64,000 nucleotides of DNA from positions 353,967-417,966 of the forward strand of contig NZ_FOAM01000002.1 of the NCBI RefSeq assembly GCF_900109605.1. The letters run 5' to 3'. This stretch comes from Xaviernesmea oryzae. Lineage in GTDB: Bacteria > Pseudomonadota > Alphaproteobacteria > Rhizobiales > Rhizobiaceae. The notes under the pieces are model-generated. The model was not told the origin of the DNA. It searched no databases and was given only the letters and a program-made list of their open reading frames with translations. Below, piece by piece: positions 1 to 9,467 of this stretch. Numbering within the stretch: position 1 is the first letter of the stretch; each line of letters opens with the position of its first letter. The position numbers and the translations under genes are program-made.

Positions 1-892
1 AAAAAGCATGGATGACGACATCGCGCTCGATCCGAACACCCGGGCCGAAGACGACATTCGGTTCGATCAGCACATCGCCGGCGATCTCGGTATCGAACGC
101 GAGATAGACCGTATCCGGCGCGATCATCGACACACCAGACAGCATCAGCTCATCGCGGCGACGCGCCTGCCACAATGCTTCGAGATGCGCGAGTTCGGCA
201 CGCGTGTTGCAGCCGCCGAGTTCGGCCTCGCTCGCACGCACGGCCACCGCCCGGCCACCGGCGGAGCGCGCGATTTCCACCAGATCCGTCAGGTAATATT
301 CGCCCTTGGCATTCTGGTTGGTGATTGCGCGCAGGAAATCCAGCGCCTTGCGCCCATCGATCGCCATCAGCCCGCCATTGCAGAAGGTGATCGCCAGTTC
401 TGCCGCGGTCGCATCCTTGGCTTCCCGAATGGCGATCAGCTCGCCGTCACGCACGATCAGCCGCCCATAGCCACCGGGCCGGCTGGTCTCGAAGCCGATG
501 GTGGCGACATCGTTGCCGGCGGCAACGGCGGCGAGCGCTTCCTTCAGGGGCTGAGGGGTCACCAGCGGCGTATCGCCGAAGACGACGAGCAGATCGTCAT
601 AGCCGCGCGCGATGATCTCGGCTGCCGCCAGAACGGCATGCCCCGTGCCGAGCCTCTCGGTCTGCTCGACCGTGTGGATGCGCAGATCCGGACGCGCGGC
701 CGCCCTGGCTACGGCCTCGGCATCGCGGCCCACGACCAGCGCTGCCTCGCCAACCCCCGCGGCGGCCAGCGATTCCATGACGTGGGCGATCATCGGTCGT
801 CCGGCAATCGGATGCAGCACCTTGGAGACCGACGAGCGCATGCGCGTGCTCTCGCCCGCTGCCAGAACGATGGCCAAACATGAACGCTGCAT
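1..892 (-). CDS. glmU: GlmU, bifunctional UDP-GlcNAc pyrophosphorylase / GlcN-1-P acetyltransferase (partial, 5' part)
   Basis: GlmU acetylates glucosamine-1-phosphate and then joins it to UTP, giving UDP-N-acetylglucosamine for peptidoglycan and LPS; it is cytosolic. Translating the minus strand from ATG 892 gives [20 protein letters not shown], the nucleotidyltransferase signature near residues 10-18, followed by [12 protein letters not shown]. Further on come GTGHAVLAA, the pyrophosphorylase domain, and the start of the left-handed beta-helix ([15 protein letters not shown]). About 297 residues are visible of the usual 450 or so; the acetyltransferase part lies beyond the left edge. A strong ribosome site (GGAGGA) sits eight bases before the ATG. 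The second glycine of the usual GxGTRM loop is serine, which I recall as common in rhizobial GlmU. Confidence 0.95.
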   Translation of the reverse strand, partial: MQRSCLAIVLAAGESTRMRSSVSKVLHPIAGRPMIAHVMESLAAAGVGEAALVVGRDAEAVARAAARPDLRIHTVEQTERLGTGHAVLAAAEIIARGYDDLLVVFGDTPLVTPQPLKEALAAVAAGNDVATIGFETSRPGGYGRLIVRDGELIAIREAKDATAAELAITFCNGGLMAIDGRKALDFLRAITNQNAKGEYYLTDLVEIARSAGGRAVAVRASEAELGGCNTRAELAHLEALWQARRRDELMLSGVSMIAPDTVYLAFDTEIAGDVLIEPNVVFGPGVRIERDVVIHAF

Positions 893-973
893 GGGGGTCC
901 TCCACAATCTATGATCCATCCCGGCGGTTTGGTGAACCGCGCCGGGGCCTGCGCCTCTTGCTTGACGTCTCTT

Positions 974-1006
974 AAAGCATGTCGCGCGAAAGTGGGAACC
1001 GCTTTT
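974..1006 (+). repeat. 33-base dispersed repeat, copy 1
   Basis: This intergenic stretch begins AAAGCAT and ends TGGGAACCGCTTTT. A second 33-base copy with identical ends lies on the minus strand at 19747-19779. The two agree at 25 of 33 positions when compared by eye, with all differences in the middle. It lies between the divergent genes glmU (minus) and the membrane protein at 1116 (plus). Similar short repeats are scattered between genes in rhizobial genomes; the function is unknown. Confidence 0.55.
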
Positions 1007-1115
1007 AAGGTAACCGCAGCTCGACGCGTCAGCCAGACATCCTGTTAACACGCTCCAAACGGCGATCTGCTAGCGCTGAGGGCAGGAATGATCCTCTTCA
1101 TGCCGGAAGGAGAGC

Positions 1116-2870
1116 ATGATGGCTCTGAACATACCGTCTGACGCCGTGCGTCGCCCTCGCAGCCACAGCGGAAGGCGTGCGCTGCTGTCGCCGCTTCTCA
1201 TCCTGGCCCTGGCTGTCGCGGCGCTCCCGCTTCTCCTCCTGCATACCCTCACGCTGCCGATCGGCGCGATGTTCTTCGACACCTATGTCTATATCGACGC
1301 GGCGAATCGGCTGGCGGACGGGCAGATCCCGTCGCTCGACTTCTTCGCGCCGGTCGGCGCGCTCGGCTATTATCTCTTCCGAATCCTTCTCAGCGTCTTC
1401 CCGCTCGGGCATCCTTTGCTGATCGCCAGCTGGTCGCTGCTGCTCGTCAGCGCGCCGCTGATGGCGCTCGTGCTTTATGACGTGGACAAGCACGCGCGCC
1501 GCGTCGCCTTCGCGCTGCTCGTGCCGTTCCTCCTGTTCTCGCTGCTGCCATTCAACACCGGCGGCGACTTCTTTCCCTATCCCGGCTCGGACGGCTTCGG
1601 CATCTATAACCGGCAGATCTGCCAGCTGATGTATGTTCTGGCGGCTGCGCTGTGCTTCATGCGCGATCCGCGCCGGCTTGCCGCTGCCGTCTGCCTGACC
1701 ATGCTGGCCCTGCTGTTTGTCAAGGTCACCGGCGCCGTGGCCGGTACGGTGATGTGTCTGGCTGCCTTCCTGGCCGGACGGCTGCCGTTACGCGCAGCCA
1801 TCATCGCCGCAGTCGTCTTCTTCGCCGTCATCGCCGGACTGGAACTGTGGCTCGGCCTCGTTTCGGCCTATGCGGCTGATATCCTCGCTCTGGTTGAAAT
1901 CAACGAAGGCGGCCTGATCCAGCGCCTGATGCAGGCCGCCTCCTTGAATTTCGGCCCCGTGCTCTCCGCCATCGTGATGGCCGCAGCACTGCTGATCTTC
2001 ACGGCGCGTGGCTGGATCGGCGCCATCGGCGCGGCGGTCACGCGCCCTTCCGCCAAGCGGTTAGCGCAGGTTTTCGATCATCCCGCCGTCTGGCTCGGCG
2101 CCTTCACAATCGCCGGCCTGATCTTCGAGAGCCAGAACACGGGCAGCCAGGCGTTCATCTTCTTCTTTCCGCTGGTGCTGATGATCCTCATCGAATCGCG
2201 CGCCGTGCTCGGCGCCGGGGCGCGCTTTGGCGTCGTCCTGGTGGCGGGCCTCGCCATATGCCTGCCCCTTGCCGTGCGGATCGTCGAACGCTCGGCCCGC
2301 GCCTATCTTGGCGCATTTCAGAATGAGCGGCTCGTCGGCACGCATCTGAAGACCATGGCCGCCGTCTCGGCCCGGCCATTCTTCTTCCTGCGCGCCGAAC
2401 GGATGAACCACGCCTATGTCGCCCATCGCGAAACGTTCCAGGACATTTCGGAGAATGGCGAGCTCTCGTCCTTCCTGATGTTCAGCGATTTCGACTATCA
2501 GATTACCTGGCTGCAGAATGTCGATCGCGCCATATCGGGCGTGCAGGATTTCGAGGCCGCGCATGGCGTGCATTTCAACACGATCATGAACATCGATTTC
2601 ACCAATCCCTTCCCCTATCTGATGGAGCGCAGCGCGCCGCGCTTCATCGCCATCGGCGCCGATCCCTTCCGCGCCGTGCCGCCGCCTGATGACAGGGTGA
2701 AGGCGGCGGTGGCCGCTGTGGATCTGGCGCTTTATCCCACCTGCCCCATCGGCATGACGCGGCTTGCCCTGCTCAAGCTTTACGAGCCGCTGCTGACGGC
2801 GACGCATGACCGGGTGCCGATCACCCCCTGCTTCGACGGCTTCGTGCGCAAGGCTCTGCTTGCACGCTGA
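1116..2870 (+). CDS. Multi-pass membrane protein of unknown function (glycosyltransferase-like topology)
   Basis: This is a 584-residue protein that I cannot name. Roughly residues 20-395 hold about ten hydrophobic segments separated by short loops. The last 190 or so residues are mostly soluble and rich in aromatic residues (for example FLMFSDFDYQITWLQN and NPFPYLMERSAPRFIAIG). The layout, with a first loop FFDTYVYIDAANRLADGQ after the first membrane span, recalls GT-C fold glycosyltransferases, in which an acidic residue in that loop is catalytic. This is inference from shape only. The start is ATG 1116, or 1119 just after it, with GGAAGGAGAG upstream. It stands alone, divergent from glmU and 171 bases before the PpiD-like gene. 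Confidence 0.7.
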   Translation: MMALNIPSDAVRRPRSHSGRRALLSPLLILALAVAALPLLLLHTLTLPIGAMFFDTYVYIDAANRLADGQIPSLDFFAPVGALGYYLFRILLSVFPLGHPLLIASWSLLLVSAPLMALVLYDVDKHARRVAFALLVPFLLFSLLPFNTGGDFFPYPGSDGFGIYNRQICQLMYVLAAALCFMRDPRRLAAAVCLTMLALLFVKVTGAVAGTVMCLAAFLAGRLPLRAAIIAAVVFFAVIAGLELWLGLVSAYAADILALVEINEGGLIQRLMQAASLNFGPVLSAIVMAAALLIFTARGWIGAIGAAVTRPSAKRLAQVFDHPAVWLGAFTIAGLIFESQNTGSQAFIFFFPLVLMILIESRAVLGAGARFGVVLVAGLAICLPLAVRIVERSARAYLGAFQNERLVGTHLKTMAAVSARPFFFLRAERMNHAYVAHRETFQDISENGELSSFLMFSDFDYQITWLQNVDRAISGVQDFEAAHGVHFNTIMNIDFTNPFPYLMERSAPRFIAIGADPFRAVPPPDDRVKAAVAAVDLALYPTCPIGMTRLALLKLYEPLLTATHDRVPITPCFDGFVRKALLAR

Positions 2871-3041
2871 CGCACAGCGCGAAATTCAGCAAGGCTGGCG
2901 CAAGACCTGCCGGCCCCTTGTTCAAAAGCCCGAGACATCGGCCGTCTTTGCCGGTTTTCCTCCTTCATTTCACGTTCACATTGTTCTAAGGAACGTTCGG
3001 CCGCAGGCGCGGCCACGAATTTCTTTGAAGGTGTGTCGTTC

Positions 3042-4928
3042 ATGCTCGAATCGCTGCGCAGAGGCGCCCAGACCTGGGTTTTCAAGGGCCTTCTGATCCT
3101 CCTCGTGATCTCTTTCGGCGTCTGGGGCGTTTCGTCCTCCTTCCATGGCCGGAGTTCGAATGCAGTGGTCACGGTTGGCGACGTCAGCGTCTCCCCGGCG
3201 GATTTCCGCCTCGCTTACGAGCGGCAGGTGGCGCAGATCTCCCGCCAGTTCGGCATGCGGCTCAGCCGCGAGCAGGCGCGTGCCTTCGGCATCGAGAGCC
3301 AGGTCTATTCGCAACTGATCGCCGGCGCCGCGTTGGACCAGCTGTCGCGCGACATGGGGCTTGGCCTGTCGAAGGACCGGCTCGCCGTGCTGATCTCGCA
3401 GGATCCCGCCTTCCGCGGCGTCAATGGCCAGTTCGACCGCACCGTCTTTTCCGCCGTACTGCGCAATGCCGGCCTGCGCGAGGTCGATTACATCAACAAT
3501 CGCAGCCAGGTTGCCGTGCGATCGCAGATCGTCGAGGCGGTCTCTGACGGTTTCCAGCCGCCGAAGGTCCTGACCGAGGCACTGAAGGCCTATCGCGACG
3601 AGACCCGCACGATCGACTATCTGCTCCTGTCCAATGCCAATATCGATCCGATCAAGGCACCGGCGGACGAGGTGCTTGCCCCCTGGTTCGAAAGCCACAA
3701 GGCGAGCTACCGTGCGCCGGAGATGCGCAAGGTGAGCTATGTGAAGCTGGAGCCCGCCGACATCGCCGATCCAACCAAGGTGACGGATGACGAGGTGCGC
3801 GCGGATTATGAGCGCCGCAAGGCAAGCTTTACCACGGCCGAGACGCGCACCATCGACCAGCTGACCTTTGCCTCCCGCGCCGAAGCCGATGCCGCCGCAG
3901 CAAAGCTTGCCGCCGGCACGGGATTCGACCAGCTCGTGGCCGAGCGCGGCCGCAGCGCCGCTGACATCCGGCTTGGCAGCTTCACCCGCGAGGCCATGCC
4001 GGATCAGAAACTGGCCGAGGCCGCCTTCGCCGTCTCCGCCGCCGGCGGCACGACGCCCGTGGTCGACGGCCAGTTCGGGCCGGTGATCCTGCGGGTCAGC
4101 ACCATTCAGCCAGCGGTGACCCGTGGCTTCGACGAGGTGAAGGACGAGCTGCGCCGCGACCTCTCGCTCGCCAAGGCCGTAGAAGAGATCACGGCCCTGC
4201 ATGACCGCTTCGAGGATATCCGCTCCGGCGGTGCGACGCTTGCCGATGCCGCCCAGCAGCTGAATCTGAAGCCGGTCACCATCGACGCCATGGATGCACA
4301 GGGCAACGATGCCGATGGGCAGAAGATCGCCACGCTGCCGCCAGCACCCAGCTTCGTGCAGGAGGTGTTCAAGACCGAAGCGGGGGTCAACGCCCTTCCA
4401 ATCCAGTTGGGCCGCGAGGGCTATGTCTGGTTCGACGTCGAAAACGTCGTGCCGGCCCATGACCGCACGCTGGATGAAGCGCGCGAGCGTGTGGTCGCCG
4501 ACTGGACGGCCGAGCAGCAGCGCAATGCGCTGGGCGCTCGCGCCACTGAGCTGAAGGCGCGCGTCGAAAAGGGCGAGACCCTTGCCGCCATCGCTGCCGA
4601 ACTCGGCCTTGCCGTGGAAACCAAGACGGGCCTGAAGCGCAACAGCCCGGATGCCAGCCTCAGCCAGGCCGCCATCACCGCCGCTTTCGCGGGCCCGAAC
4701 GGTCATGTCGCCAATGCACCGGGGGTAGAAGGCGAAGGACAGATCCTGTTGAAGGTCACAGACGTCGGCCGCTCGACGGGCGATGCGCTCGACAATGACG
4801 ACCGCCAGATCAACGCCATGGCCCAGGCGAGCGGCGATGACATCCTCGACCAGATGGTGGCCGAACTGCAGACGCGCTACGGCGTCAACATCAACCGCGA
4901 TCTCGCCCAGCAGGCGATGGTGCCCTGA
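3042..4928 (+). CDS. PpiD/SurA-like periplasmic peptidyl-prolyl isomerase, membrane anchored
   Basis: A folding factor for envelope proteins, anchored in the inner membrane with its bulk in the periplasm. From ATG 3042 the protein is 628 residues: a short basic N-terminus ([16 protein letters not shown]), one membrane span at about residues 14-33, a SurA-N-like helical region to about 170, and a parvulin-type PPIC region at about 230-355 with a weak match to the usual catalytic pattern, as in many PpiD proteins. A GTG three codons upstream (3033) is possible, but GAAGG at 3026-3031 is spaced correctly for 3042. The gene ends 13 bases before trpD, an arrangement I recall from other rhizobia. 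Confidence 0.88.
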   Translation: MLESLRRGAQTWVFKGLLILLVISFGVWGVSSSFHGRSSNAVVTVGDVSVSPADFRLAYERQVAQISRQFGMRLSREQARAFGIESQVYSQLIAGAALDQLSRDMGLGLSKDRLAVLISQDPAFRGVNGQFDRTVFSAVLRNAGLREVDYINNRSQVAVRSQIVEAVSDGFQPPKVLTEALKAYRDETRTIDYLLLSNANIDPIKAPADEVLAPWFESHKASYRAPEMRKVSYVKLEPADIADPTKVTDDEVRADYERRKASFTTAETRTIDQLTFASRAEADAAAAKLAAGTGFDQLVAERGRSAADIRLGSFTREAMPDQKLAEAAFAVSAAGGTTPVVDGQFGPVILRVSTIQPAVTRGFDEVKDELRRDLSLAKAVEEITALHDRFEDIRSGGATLADAAQQLNLKPVTIDAMDAQGNDADGQKIATLPPAPSFVQEVFKTEAGVNALPIQLGREGYVWFDVENVVPAHDRTLDEARERVVADWTAEQQRNALGARATELKARVEKGETLAAIAAELGLAVETKTGLKRNSPDASLSQAAITAAFAGPNGHVANAPGVEGEGQILLKVTDVGRSTGDALDNDDRQINAMAQASGDDILDQMVAELQTRYGVNINRDLAQQAMVP

Positions 4929-4941
4929 GGAGGCCTTTTCC

Positions 4942-5964
4942 ATGTCGGATCTGAAGCCCTTCATCGCCAAGGTCGCGGCCGGCGCGGCCTTGAGCCGGGC
5001 CGATGCGCGCGCCGCCTTCGAGATCATCATGTCCGGAGCGGCGACGCCCTCGCAGATCGGCGGCTTCCTGATGGCGCTGCGCGTGCGCGGCGAAACGGTG
5101 GACGAGATCGTCGGCGCCGTCGGCTCCATGCGTGCGCGCATGCTGACCGTCGAAGCGCCAGCCGATGCGGTCGACATTGTCGGCACTGGTGGCGATGGCC
5201 ACGGCACCTATAATATTTCGACCCTGGCCGCGCTGATCACCGCCGGCGCAGGCGTGCCCGTCGCCAAGCACGGGAACAAGGCGCTCAGCTCGAAATCCGG
5301 AACCGCCGACGCGCTCTCCTGCCTGGGGGTCAAGCTCGACATCGGCCCTGCCTTGATTGCCCGCTGCATTCGCGAAGCTGGCGTCGGCTTCATGTTCGCC
5401 CAGCAGCACCACCCCGCCATGCGCCATGTCGGCCCCAGTCGGGTGGAACTCGGCACGCGCACGATCTTCAACCTGCTAGGCCCGCTGGCCAATCCAGCCG
5501 GCGCACGGCGCCAGCTGCTTGGCGTTTTCGCGCCGCAATGGGTCATGCCGCTGGCCGAAGTGCTGCGCGATCTGGGTGCGGAGCGCATCTGGGTCGTGCA
5601 TGGCAATGGTCTGGATGAAATTACCACCACGGGCGAAACGCAAGTCGTGGCGCTGGAAGACGGCAAGCTCCGGTCCTTCACCCTGACCCCCGCCGACTTC
5701 GGCCTTCCGGTGGTCGAACTCGAGGCGCTGAAGGGCGGCGATGGCGCGCACAATGCGGCTGCCCTGAGCGCCGTGATCGATGGCGCTGAAAACCCTTATC
5801 GCGATGTGGCGCTCGCCAATGCGGCCGCCGCCCTCGTCATCGCCGGACAGGCGGAAACGCTCAGCGATGGCATGCGTCTTGCGCGTCAATCGCTCGCCGA
5901 CGGCGGCACGCGCCGGGCGCTCGACCGGCTCGTGGCCACATCAAACATGCCCGAGGAGGCTTGA
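4942..5964 (+). CDS. trpD: Anthranilate phosphoribosyltransferase TrpD
   Basis: TrpD transfers phosphoribosyl from PRPP to anthranilate, the second step of tryptophan synthesis. The 340-residue protein has the PRPP-binding GTGGD at 81-85, NIST at 91-94, and [12 protein letters not shown] at 109-120, all family signatures. The ATG at 4942 follows a good ribosome site (TGAGGAGG). The same frame stays open further upstream, but that part overlaps the previous gene and is not family-like. trpC begins three bases after the stop, so the two are surely co-transcribed. trpE/trpG are not adjacent, as expected for rhizobia, where trpE(G) is a separate fused gene. Confidence 0.97.
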   Translation: MSDLKPFIAKVAAGAALSRADARAAFEIIMSGAATPSQIGGFLMALRVRGETVDEIVGAVGSMRARMLTVEAPADAVDIVGTGGDGHGTYNISTLAALITAGAGVPVAKHGNKALSSKSGTADALSCLGVKLDIGPALIARCIREAGVGFMFAQQHHPAMRHVGPSRVELGTRTIFNLLGPLANPAGARRQLLGVFAPQWVMPLAEVLRDLGAERIWVVHGNGLDEITTTGETQVVALEDGKLRSFTLTPADFGLPVVELEALKGGDGAHNAAALSAVIDGAENPYRDVALANAAAALVIAGQAETLSDGMRLARQSLADGGTRRALDRLVATSNMPEEA

Positions 5965-5967
5965 CCC

Positions 5968-6780
5968 ATGAGCGATATTCTCGCCCGTATCGAAGCCTAT
6001 AAGCGCGAAGAAATCGCTGCGGCCGAAGCTGCGCGTCCCCTTGCCGAGATTAAGGCGATGGCCGCCGATCAGCCCCCGCCACGTGGCTTCCATACCGCTC
6101 TGAAGGCGAAGACGGCTGAAGGAACATTCGCCCTGATCGCCGAGATCAAGAAGGCCAGCCCATCGAAGGGTCTGATTCGCCCGGATTTCGATCCGCCGGC
6201 CCTGGCTCGGGCTTATGAAGCCGGTGGCGCTGCCTGCCTATCCGTCCTGACGGACCGGCCGAGCTTCCAAGGCGCGCCGGAATTTCTGACTGCCGCGCGC
6301 GCAGCCTGCAGCTTGCCGGCACTGCGCAAGGATTTCATGTTCGAGCCCTATCAGGTTTACGAGGCGCGTGCCTGGGGCGCGGACTGCATCCTCCTGATCA
6401 TGGCCTCGCTCGATGACGATACGGCCCGCAGGCTTGAAGATATCGCTTTGTCGCTCGGCATGGACGTCTTGATCGAGGTGCATGACGCTGAGGAAATGGA
6501 GCGGGCGCTGCGGCTTGCCTCCCCGCTGGTGGGCATCAACAACCGCAATCTGAAGACCTTTGAGGTCGATATTGCGCTGAGCACCAAGCTTGCGCCGATG
6601 GTGCCAGAAGATCGGCTTCTGGTCGGTGAAAGCGGCATTTTCACCCATGCGGACTGCCGGACGTTGAAGGAGGCCGGTATTTCCACATTCCTCGTCGGCG
6701 AAAGCCTGATGCGGCAGGACGATGTAACGGCCGCCACACGCAAGCTTCTGTCTGGCGAGGCTGCCGTCGCGGCGGCCTAA
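5968..6780 (+). CDS. trpC: Indole-3-glycerol phosphate synthase TrpC
   Basis: TrpC closes the indole ring: CdRP is converted to indole-3-glycerol phosphate, with loss of CO2 and water. The 270-residue TIM barrel shows [12 protein letters not shown] (57-68, catalytic lysine region), LRKDF (119-123), INNRNLKTF (190-198) and the phosphate-binding VGESGIF near the C-terminus. It is a stand-alone enzyme, not fused to TrpF. It follows trpD with a three-base gap and a GAGGAGG ribosome site that overlaps the end of trpD. Confidence 0.97.
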   Translation: MSDILARIEAYKREEIAAAEAARPLAEIKAMAADQPPPRGFHTALKAKTAEGTFALIAEIKKASPSKGLIRPDFDPPALARAYEAGGAACLSVLTDRPSFQGAPEFLTAARAACSLPALRKDFMFEPYQVYEARAWGADCILLIMASLDDDTARRLEDIALSLGMDVLIEVHDAEEMERALRLASPLVGINNRNLKTFEVDIALSTKLAPMVPEDRLLVGESGIFTHADCRTLKEAGISTFLVGESLMRQDDVTAATRKLLSGEAAVAAA

Positions 6781-6874
6781 CCTGTCTAGGTGCGGCTTGG
6801 TCGAACGCCGATGGTGGGCCGCGCGCATGGCACCATGATCGCATGGCCGGTCGGCGCCTGAAAGGATACTATCC

Positions 6875-7366
6875 ATGGCTGAAGGCAGTCTCACCCATCT
6901 CGACGCAGCAGGCGCGGCCCATATGGTCGATGTCGGAGACAAGGCCGAGACGGTGCGCATCGCCAGAGCCGAAGGCCATGTGCGCATGATGCCAGAGACC
7001 CTGGCCGCCATTCGGGCCGGCAACGCGAAGAAGGGCGATGTGATCGCCACCGCGCGGCTTGCCGGCATCATGGCCGCCAAGCAGACAGCAAGCCTCATCC
7101 CCCTCTGCCACCCGCTGATGCTCTCCAAGGTTTCGGTCGATATCACGCCGGATGAGACCCTGCCGGGCCTGCGGGTGGAGACGCTTGCCCGCGTCGAAGG
7201 CCGAACGGGCGTGGAGATGGAGGCGCTGACGGCTGCGAGTATCGCGTGCCTGACGATCTATGACATGGCCAAGGCGCTGGATCGGGAGATGGAGATCGGC
7301 GGCATCCGTCTGATGGAGAAAAGCGGCGGGGCGTCAGGTGATTATCACAGGGCGGATCGAGGCTGA
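6875..7366 (+). CDS. moaC: Cyclic pyranopterin monophosphate synthase MoaC
   Basis: MoaC acts with MoaA in the first stage of molybdenum cofactor synthesis and forms cyclic pyranopterin phosphate. At 163 residues it has the usual length. Family blocks are visible: [30 protein letters not shown] (active-site LCHP), [11 protein letters not shown] and [11 protein letters not shown] (catalytic lysine), then EKSGG. The ATG at 6875 follows GAAAGGA. Its TGA overlaps the moeA ATG by one base, so translation of the two genes is coupled. The 94 bases after trpC hold no clear terminator, so read-through from trpDC is possible. Confidence 0.97.
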   Translation: MAEGSLTHLDAAGAAHMVDVGDKAETVRIARAEGHVRMMPETLAAIRAGNAKKGDVIATARLAGIMAAKQTASLIPLCHPLMLSKVSVDITPDETLPGLRVETLARVEGRTGVEMEALTAASIACLTIYDMAKALDREMEIGGIRLMEKSGGASGDYHRADRG

Positions 7367-8583
7367 TGGCGCTGCTTCCCGTCAATGAGGCGCTGGCGCG
7401 CCTGCTTGATCCCGCCCAGCCGATCGCTCGACATATCGATCTGCCGCTGTCCGAAGCGCAGGGGCTGGTGCTGGCCGAGGATATCTCGGCCAAGGTCACC
7501 TTTCCGGCCTTCGACAATTCCGCCATGGACGGTTATGCACTGCGCCACGAGGACATCGCTGAGGGCGAGACGGAACTGACCGTGATCGGCCAATCCGCCG
7601 CCGGCCACGGCTTTTCCGGCCGCGTCGGCCCGTTTCAGGCCGTCCGCATCTTCACCGGTGCGCCCCTGCCGGATGGCGCCGACACCGTCTTGATGCAGGA
7701 AGATGCCGAGGTGCTGGACGGACATCGCATCCGCACCCGCTTTACGCCAATTAAAGGCCGGCATATTCGGCCACGCGGACAGGATTTTGCCGAGGGCGAA
7801 ACCCTGCTGTTTGCGGGCGAGCGCCTCGATGCCGGCCGGTTAACACTCGCGGCCGGCATGAATTGCCCGACACTTCCGGTCTTCGCGCGCCCGCGCGTCG
7901 CGATCATATCCACCGGGGACGAACTCGTGCCGCCCGGTGCGATCCCCGGGGCGGATCAAATCGTCGCCTCCAACGGCTTCGGTGTGGCAGCGCTCGTACG
8001 GGAGAATGGCGGTGAGGTCATTGATCTCGGCCTCGTTCCGGACCTCGCAGAGGCTATTGCAGAGGCCGTGGGACGAGCGCGCCGGGCCGGCGCCGATGTG
8101 CTGGTCACCCTTGGCGGTGCATCGGTCGGGGATCATGATCTCGTGCAATCCTCACTGGTCTCGCTCGGCATGGAGCTCGACTTCTGGAAGATCGCCATGC
8201 GCCCGGGCAAGCCGCTGATGGTCGGCCGTCTCGATGCCATGCATGTGCTCGGCCTGCCGGGCAATCCCGTCTCCAGCCTCGTCTGTGCGCTTTTGTTTCT
8301 GGAGCCGCTGGTTGCCCGCCTTGCCCGCAGAGACCCGCCTTCGCGCGCGGGAGAGGCGGTGCTCGCCGAGGCTCTACCGGCCAATGACACGCGCCAGGAC
8401 TATATTCGCGCCCGGCTGGTTCGCCAGGATGACGGCCGGCTGATGGCCTACGCCTTTCCACGCCAGGACAGTTCGATGATGCGGGTCTTCGCCGCGTCCG
8501 ATGCCCTGATCGTCCGTCCGGTCGCCGCGCCGGCACTGGAAGCCGGCAGCCCCTGCCCGATTCTGCTTCTGCGGCCGGTCTGA
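7366..8583 (+). CDS. moeA: Molybdopterin molybdenumtransferase MoeA
   Basis: MoeA inserts molybdate into adenylated molybdopterin to give Moco. The 405-residue protein contains FPAFDNSAMDGYAL near residue 48, the MoCF-binding segment with STGDELVPPG and NGFGVAALV, TLGGASVGDHD, and PGKPLMVG followed by GLPGNPVSS. It overlaps moaC by one base. The order trpD-trpC-moaC-moeA is familiar from rhizobia, where lexA commonly follows; here no lexA follows. Confidence 0.96.
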   Translation: MALLPVNEALARLLDPAQPIARHIDLPLSEAQGLVLAEDISAKVTFPAFDNSAMDGYALRHEDIAEGETELTVIGQSAAGHGFSGRVGPFQAVRIFTGAPLPDGADTVLMQEDAEVLDGHRIRTRFTPIKGRHIRPRGQDFAEGETLLFAGERLDAGRLTLAAGMNCPTLPVFARPRVAIISTGDELVPPGAIPGADQIVASNGFGVAALVRENGGEVIDLGLVPDLAEAIAEAVGRARRAGADVLVTLGGASVGDHDLVQSSLVSLGMELDFWKIAMRPGKPLMVGRLDAMHVLGLPGNPVSSLVCALLFLEPLVARLARRDPPSRAGEAVLAEALPANDTRQDYIRARLVRQDDGRLMAYAFPRQDSSMMRVFAASDALIVRPVAAPALEAGSPCPILLLRPV

Positions 8584-8675
8584 GCGGCAAAGGTTTTACC
8601 GAAGGCTCGTTCTGCATAAAAACAGGGCCTGGAACCGCCATTTTTCTTGATGAGATCAGGCCCGCGCAAGCTTCG

Positions 8676-8723
8676 TGTCACATGCTCGTGACATTAAGCC
8701 TTTATCCATGGCTTTCGTGACAT
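8676..8723. promoter_or_regulatory. Possible operator: TGTCAC/GTGACA inverted pair plus a direct repeat
   Basis: TGTCAC at 8676-8681 and GTGACA at 8688-8693 form an inverted pair with a six-base gap. The nine-mer TCGTGACAT at 8686-8694 recurs at 8715-8723, 29 bases further on and close to three helical turns. This could bind a dimeric regulator and control whatever is transcribed toward the terminator at 8787. No regulator is tied to it. Confidence 0.35.
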
Positions 8724-8786
8724 ACTTCGCATGAACAAGCTGACTACGGATGAACTAGCAGCTGCCGTTCAGGCGAAGATTGAAGA

Positions 8787-8813
8787 AAAGGTCGGGCATG
8801 TCCCGGCCTTTTT
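8787..8813 (+). terminator. Rho-independent terminator
   Basis: The arms AAAGGTCGGG (8787-8796) and CCCGGCCTTT (8802-8811) pair over ten positions, one of them a G-U pair, around the loop CATGT. The right arm runs into a five-base T stretch. It lies 204 bases after moeA, so it may end the moeA transcript or a short transcript starting near 8730. Confidence 0.7.
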
Positions 8814-8902
8814 GCTTTTGTGCAGGTTCACGGCCGTCGCGCCCGTCTTCGCTTTTCTGCGGGTCGGAGCGCTGGATGCTCAGCATGATGGGAGTGGCGA
8901 AA

Positions 8903-9409
8903 ATGTTCGATCATCCGGTTCTGACCACGACGCGTTTGACGTTGCGCGTGCCTGACATCGGCGATTTTCCACGGATGGCGCGCTTCCTCGCATCACCGCG
9001 TGCCGCGGGCGTTGGCGGTCCGTATGATGAGCCTGGTGCCTGGCACATGTTCTGTCATGGCGTGGCCTGCTGGACGTTGTTCGGCTATGGCGCTCTGACG
9101 ATCGTCCACACCGAGACGGGCGACGTGTTGGGGCAGATTTTCCTCAACAACGGGCCCCTCTTCGCAGAGACGGAAATGGGCTGGATGCTTTACGATGGGC
9201 ATCAAGGACAGGGTTATGCCACGGAGGCCGCTTTCGCCGTGCGGCGCTGGGCCTTCGACCAACTGAATCTGCAAACGCTCGTCAGCTACGTCTCGGCCGA
9301 GAATGCCGCTTCGGCCGCCGTCGCACGCCGGCTAGGTGCCGTTCTCGATCCAAAGGCGGCGCGCGATAAGCCGAGCGATCTGGTCTTTCGCCATCCGCGC
9401 GGCCGATGA
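8903..9409 (+). CDS. GNAT-family N-acetyltransferase (RimJ/RimL type)
   Basis: This 168-residue protein begins MFDHPVLTTTRLTLRVPD, the typical opening of RimJ/RimL-like GNAT enzymes, which move acetyl from acetyl-CoA to an amino group of a protein terminus or small molecule. The acetyl-CoA loop is visible as HQGQGYATEA, followed by NAASAAVARRLGA, the C-terminal helix of the fold. I chose ATG 8903 because GGGAG lies eight bases before it; in-frame ATGs at 8885 and 8780 add non-homologous sequence. The substrate cannot be told. It converges on the CNNM gene with a 58-base gap. Confidence 0.85.
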   Translation: MFDHPVLTTTRLTLRVPDIGDFPRMARFLASPRAAGVGGPYDEPGAWHMFCHGVACWTLFGYGALTIVHTETGDVLGQIFLNNGPLFAETEMGWMLYDGHQGQGYATEAAFAVRRWAFDQLNLQTLVSYVSAENAASAAVARRLGAVLDPKAARDKPSDLVFRHPRGR

Positions 9410-9467
9410 ACTGTTCAATCCCAAGCATTGCTCCGAATCTGACTACCGGAACGTTGCCATCGAGGCA

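Larger units (their letters stand above)
8584..8902. other. Gap between moeA and the GNAT gene
   Basis: This 319-base stretch has no gene that I accept. It contains an inverted repeat with a long loop (GGGCCTG 8625-8631, CAGGCCC 8657-8663), a pair of TCGTGACAT repeats (8686-8694, 8715-8723) and a strong terminator (8787-8813). An open frame 8731-8955 starting MNKLTTDELAAAVQAKIEE runs through the terminator hairpin and then into a low-quality tail, so it is doubtful. Confidence 0.6.

Noticed and set aside
2974..2998. GTTC repeats before the PpiD-like gene as a LexA box
   Set aside because: The alphaproteobacterial LexA box is GTTC-N7-GTTC; here the gaps are five and eight bases.
2976..5207. 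A 743-codon minus-strand open frame antisense to the PpiD-like gene and trpD
   Set aside because: It is the shadow of two well-supported genes in GC-rich DNA, has no family-like sequence and crosses a gene border.
8731..8955. Frame starting MNKLTTDELAAAVQAKIEE as a protein gene
   Set aside because: It passes through a rho-independent terminator and its second half is shared with the GNAT 5' region in another frame; a leader peptide or small RNA is as likely.
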